A stretch of DNA of 64,000 nucleotides from Variovorax paradoxus (GTDB lineage: Bacteria; Pseudomonadota; Gammaproteobacteria; Burkholderiales; Burkholderiaceae_C): positions 4,946,001-5,010,000 of the forward strand of contig NZ_LR743507.1 of NCBI RefSeq assembly GCF_902712855.1, written 5' to 3'. The stretch's first letter is position 1. The number at the start of each line of letters is the position of its first letter. Made by a program: the position numbers and the translations under genes. Shown in pieces: positions 62,851-64,000 of the stretch. The notes below the pieces were generated by a model that saw nothing but the letters and a program-made list of their open reading frames with translations, searched no databases and was not told the origin of the DNA.

Positions 62851-64000
62851 TTAGCTGCCGTTGGCGCGGAAAAGGCCGCGGTGATCCACCGCCTTGGCGG
62901 CGAAGTCGTGACGGCACTTGTAGGAAACGCCGTCGATTTCGAAGCCGATTTCGGACTCGATGACGGGGCCTTCGGCGCCGTCGAGGAACGTGTACTCGAC
63001 CGTATCGACTTGCGAATTCGAGGCCGCCAGATACCACGCCGACGCGCTCACCGCATCGAGGATCGGCTCGACGATGGGCTCGACCGAGGTACGGCCACCG
63101 GCGCGGAATTCGTTCACGTCCGCCTGCTTGGCCGGCGTGTAGTTGGAGCTGGTGAGCTGGTACGCGGTCTGCTCCAACGCGGCCGGCACAATGAGATAGC
63201 CGGGCGCGAGGTTCAGCTCTTCGCCTTGAAGGCCGCGCTGCAGACGCATCGCAGTCCGGCCAGCGGACAGCGCCGAGAACTGCAGTGCCGAGGGCGCGCC
63301 GGTGGCGACGTTCTTGTGCGCGTCGCTGAAGAGCTGTTCCGCGTCGCTCATCGTCGGGTTGCCCGTCAACTGCGAGTAGACGAGGCGGTTTTCGAGGCGG
63401 CGCGCCGAAGCGCCGAAACCGGTCACCATGCGGTCGAAAGCGCGCAGGTCGTCGTTCACCACCGCTTGGCGCGAGAGCGAAACGATGCGGCCGTGCGTCA
63501 CGATGCCGTACGTCTCCGCGCCGTCATTCATGGTGCCGTACTTGAATTCGCCGTGCTCGTTCGTGCGCAGCAGTTCGGGCGCGCCGGAGAGCTGCACCAC
63601 GCTGATGTTTTTGAAGTCCGGCGCGTTGGGCGCACGGCGCGCCCAAAGTGCGTAGGTGCCGGGGTTCTCGTCGTACACGTTGCGCAGGCGCTTGTTCGCC
63701 ACGTTCGCGAAGAGCGATGCAAAGTCGCTGGTCGTGTTCATGCCGCCCGAGCGGAAGGTGAGGATGGCCGAAGCGAGCTGCATTCGCTCCATGCCGCGCG
63801 TCTTCACACCGTGCGCTTCGAGCAGATCGCGGCCCATCTCCAGCAGGGACATGCCGCGGTACTGACGACCGTTGTCGTCGAGCGCCGTGCCAGGTGCTAC
63901 ACGGTGGGTAATGGCCTGCTCCAGACCCGCGAGACGCGTCGCCATTTCGTCGGTTACGGTTTCGATACGCACGTTGCGATGGCCGCCGCTCGCCGCATCG
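62851..64000 (-). CDS. Major capsid protein, C-terminal part of a prohead protease-capsid fusion (partial)
   Basis: The visible 370 residues belong to a gpT-like capsid protein: FASLFANVANKRLRNVYDENPGTYALWARRAPNAPDFKN, SLSRQAVVNDDLRAFDRMV, RRLENRLVYSQLTGNPTMSD and YLIVPAALEQTAY. The frame is still open at the right edge (SGGHRNVRIET), so the gene continues upstream, as in phages whose ClpP-like prohead protease is fused to the capsid protein. A GTG at 63972 is only an internal codon in that case. Removal of the protease by self-cleavage is expected. Confidence 0.85.
   Translation of the reverse strand, partial: DAASGGHRNVRIETVTDEMATRLAGLEQAITHRVAPGTALDDNGRQYRGMSLLEMGRDLLEAHGVKTRGMERMQLASAILTFRSGGMNTTSDFASLFANVANKRLRNVYDENPGTYALWARRAPNAPDFKNISVVQLSGAPELLRTNEHGEFKYGTMNDGAETYGIVTHGRIVSLSRQAVVNDDLRAFDRMVTGFGASARRLENRLVYSQLTGNPTMSDAEQLFSDAHKNVATGAPSALQFSALSAGRTAMRLQRGLQGEELNLAPGYLIVPAALEQTAYQLTSSNYTPAKQADVNEFRAGGRTSVEPIVEPILDAVSASAWYLAASNSQVDTVEYTFLDGAEGPVIESEIGFEIDGVSYKCRHDFAAKAVDHRGLFRANGS

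Larger units (their letters stand above)
46951..64000 (-). mobile_element. Siphovirus-type prophage, late region (head to lysis), open at right edge
   Basis: Eighteen contiguous minus-strand genes follow phage order from right to left: capsid, cement, head-tail joining, tail terminator, major tail, tape measure, tail-tip and fibre genes, holin-like genes, GH19 lysin, Rz/Rz1. Tail length suggests a long flexible tail. The early genes, integrase and packaging genes are beyond the window. The left border lies between the Rz1 gene and about 42.4 kb, depending on whether the AT-rich island is prophage cargo. One tail gene is frameshifted, so the prophage may be damaged. Confidence 0.9.

Overview
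The window looks like a chromosome segment of a GC-rich betaproteobacterium of the Comamonadaceae, most likely Variovorax or a close relative. This is inferred from the strong G/C third-position bias, the many orphan Bug/TctC binding proteins, the Comamonadaceae-type porin, the FecI/FecR/TonB-receptor iron cluster with its DUF3649-PepSY-DUF3325 tail, and a tandem intergenic repeat at 40.1-40.3 kb. No rRNA or tRNA gene and no CRISPR array was seen.

Layout, left to right. 0-0.4 kb: broken, partial intradiol dioxygenase. 0.6-2.9 kb: BaeSR-like two-component pair. 2.9-8.5 kb: acyl-CoA dehydrogenase, YccS/FUSC membrane protein, small exported protein, Bax-inhibitor-1 protein, and an IscR-like regulator that lacks most cluster ligands. 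8.5-16.3 kb: an iron-uptake unit on the minus strand (Fur box, sigma factor FecI, FecR, TonB receptor, DUF3649, PepSY, DUF3325, DUF4198) with a decayed second receptor inside it. 16.5-27.3 kb: a MarR regulator divergent from a ten-gene, tightly packed catabolic transcript. The transcript encodes a polyamine-type ABC importer, a polysaccharide-deacetylase-fold hydrolase, two SDR dehydrogenases, two amidases and a Bug protein. Two adjacent palindromes sit in the divergent promoter. 27.4-35.4 kb: a second TonB receptor, a gene broken by a 13-bp duplication, a pilQ remnant, a porin, a shortened TolC-like protein, a NERD-like protein and an orphan BaeR-like regulator. 35.4-42.4 kb: LptD homologue, LysR and D-tartrate-dehydratase-like enolase pair, tandem repeat, Bug protein, MarR, FlxA-like coiled coil.

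A motif resembling the E. coli BaeR box (AATTTCCTCC then ATT) precedes the sensor-kinase gene and recurs at four places around 27.8, 30.5, 32.67 and 32.77 kb. This suggests that the two BaeR-like regulators control an envelope regulon that includes the receptor, the porin and the TolC-like protein.

43.1-46.8 kb is visibly AT-rich and poor in recognisable families. It holds a tightly coupled three-gene operon (unknown 337-aa protein, small winged-helix-like protein, membrane-anchored alpha/beta hydrolase) followed by a four-TM coiled-coil protein, all on the minus strand. It lies just beyond the lysis end of a siphovirus-type prophage that fills 46.95 kb to the right edge. The prophage reads right to left: capsid, cement protein, head-tail joining, tail terminator, major tail protein, tape measure, tail-tip proteins, holin-like proteins, GH19 lysin, Rz/Rz1. 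The AT-rich operon is the best candidate for an undescribed system here, as prophage cargo or anti-phage defence. Other unusual structures are an eleven-fold 14-residue aromatic-Gln repeat in a tail protein and a frameshift that splits a 1,190-residue tail protein.
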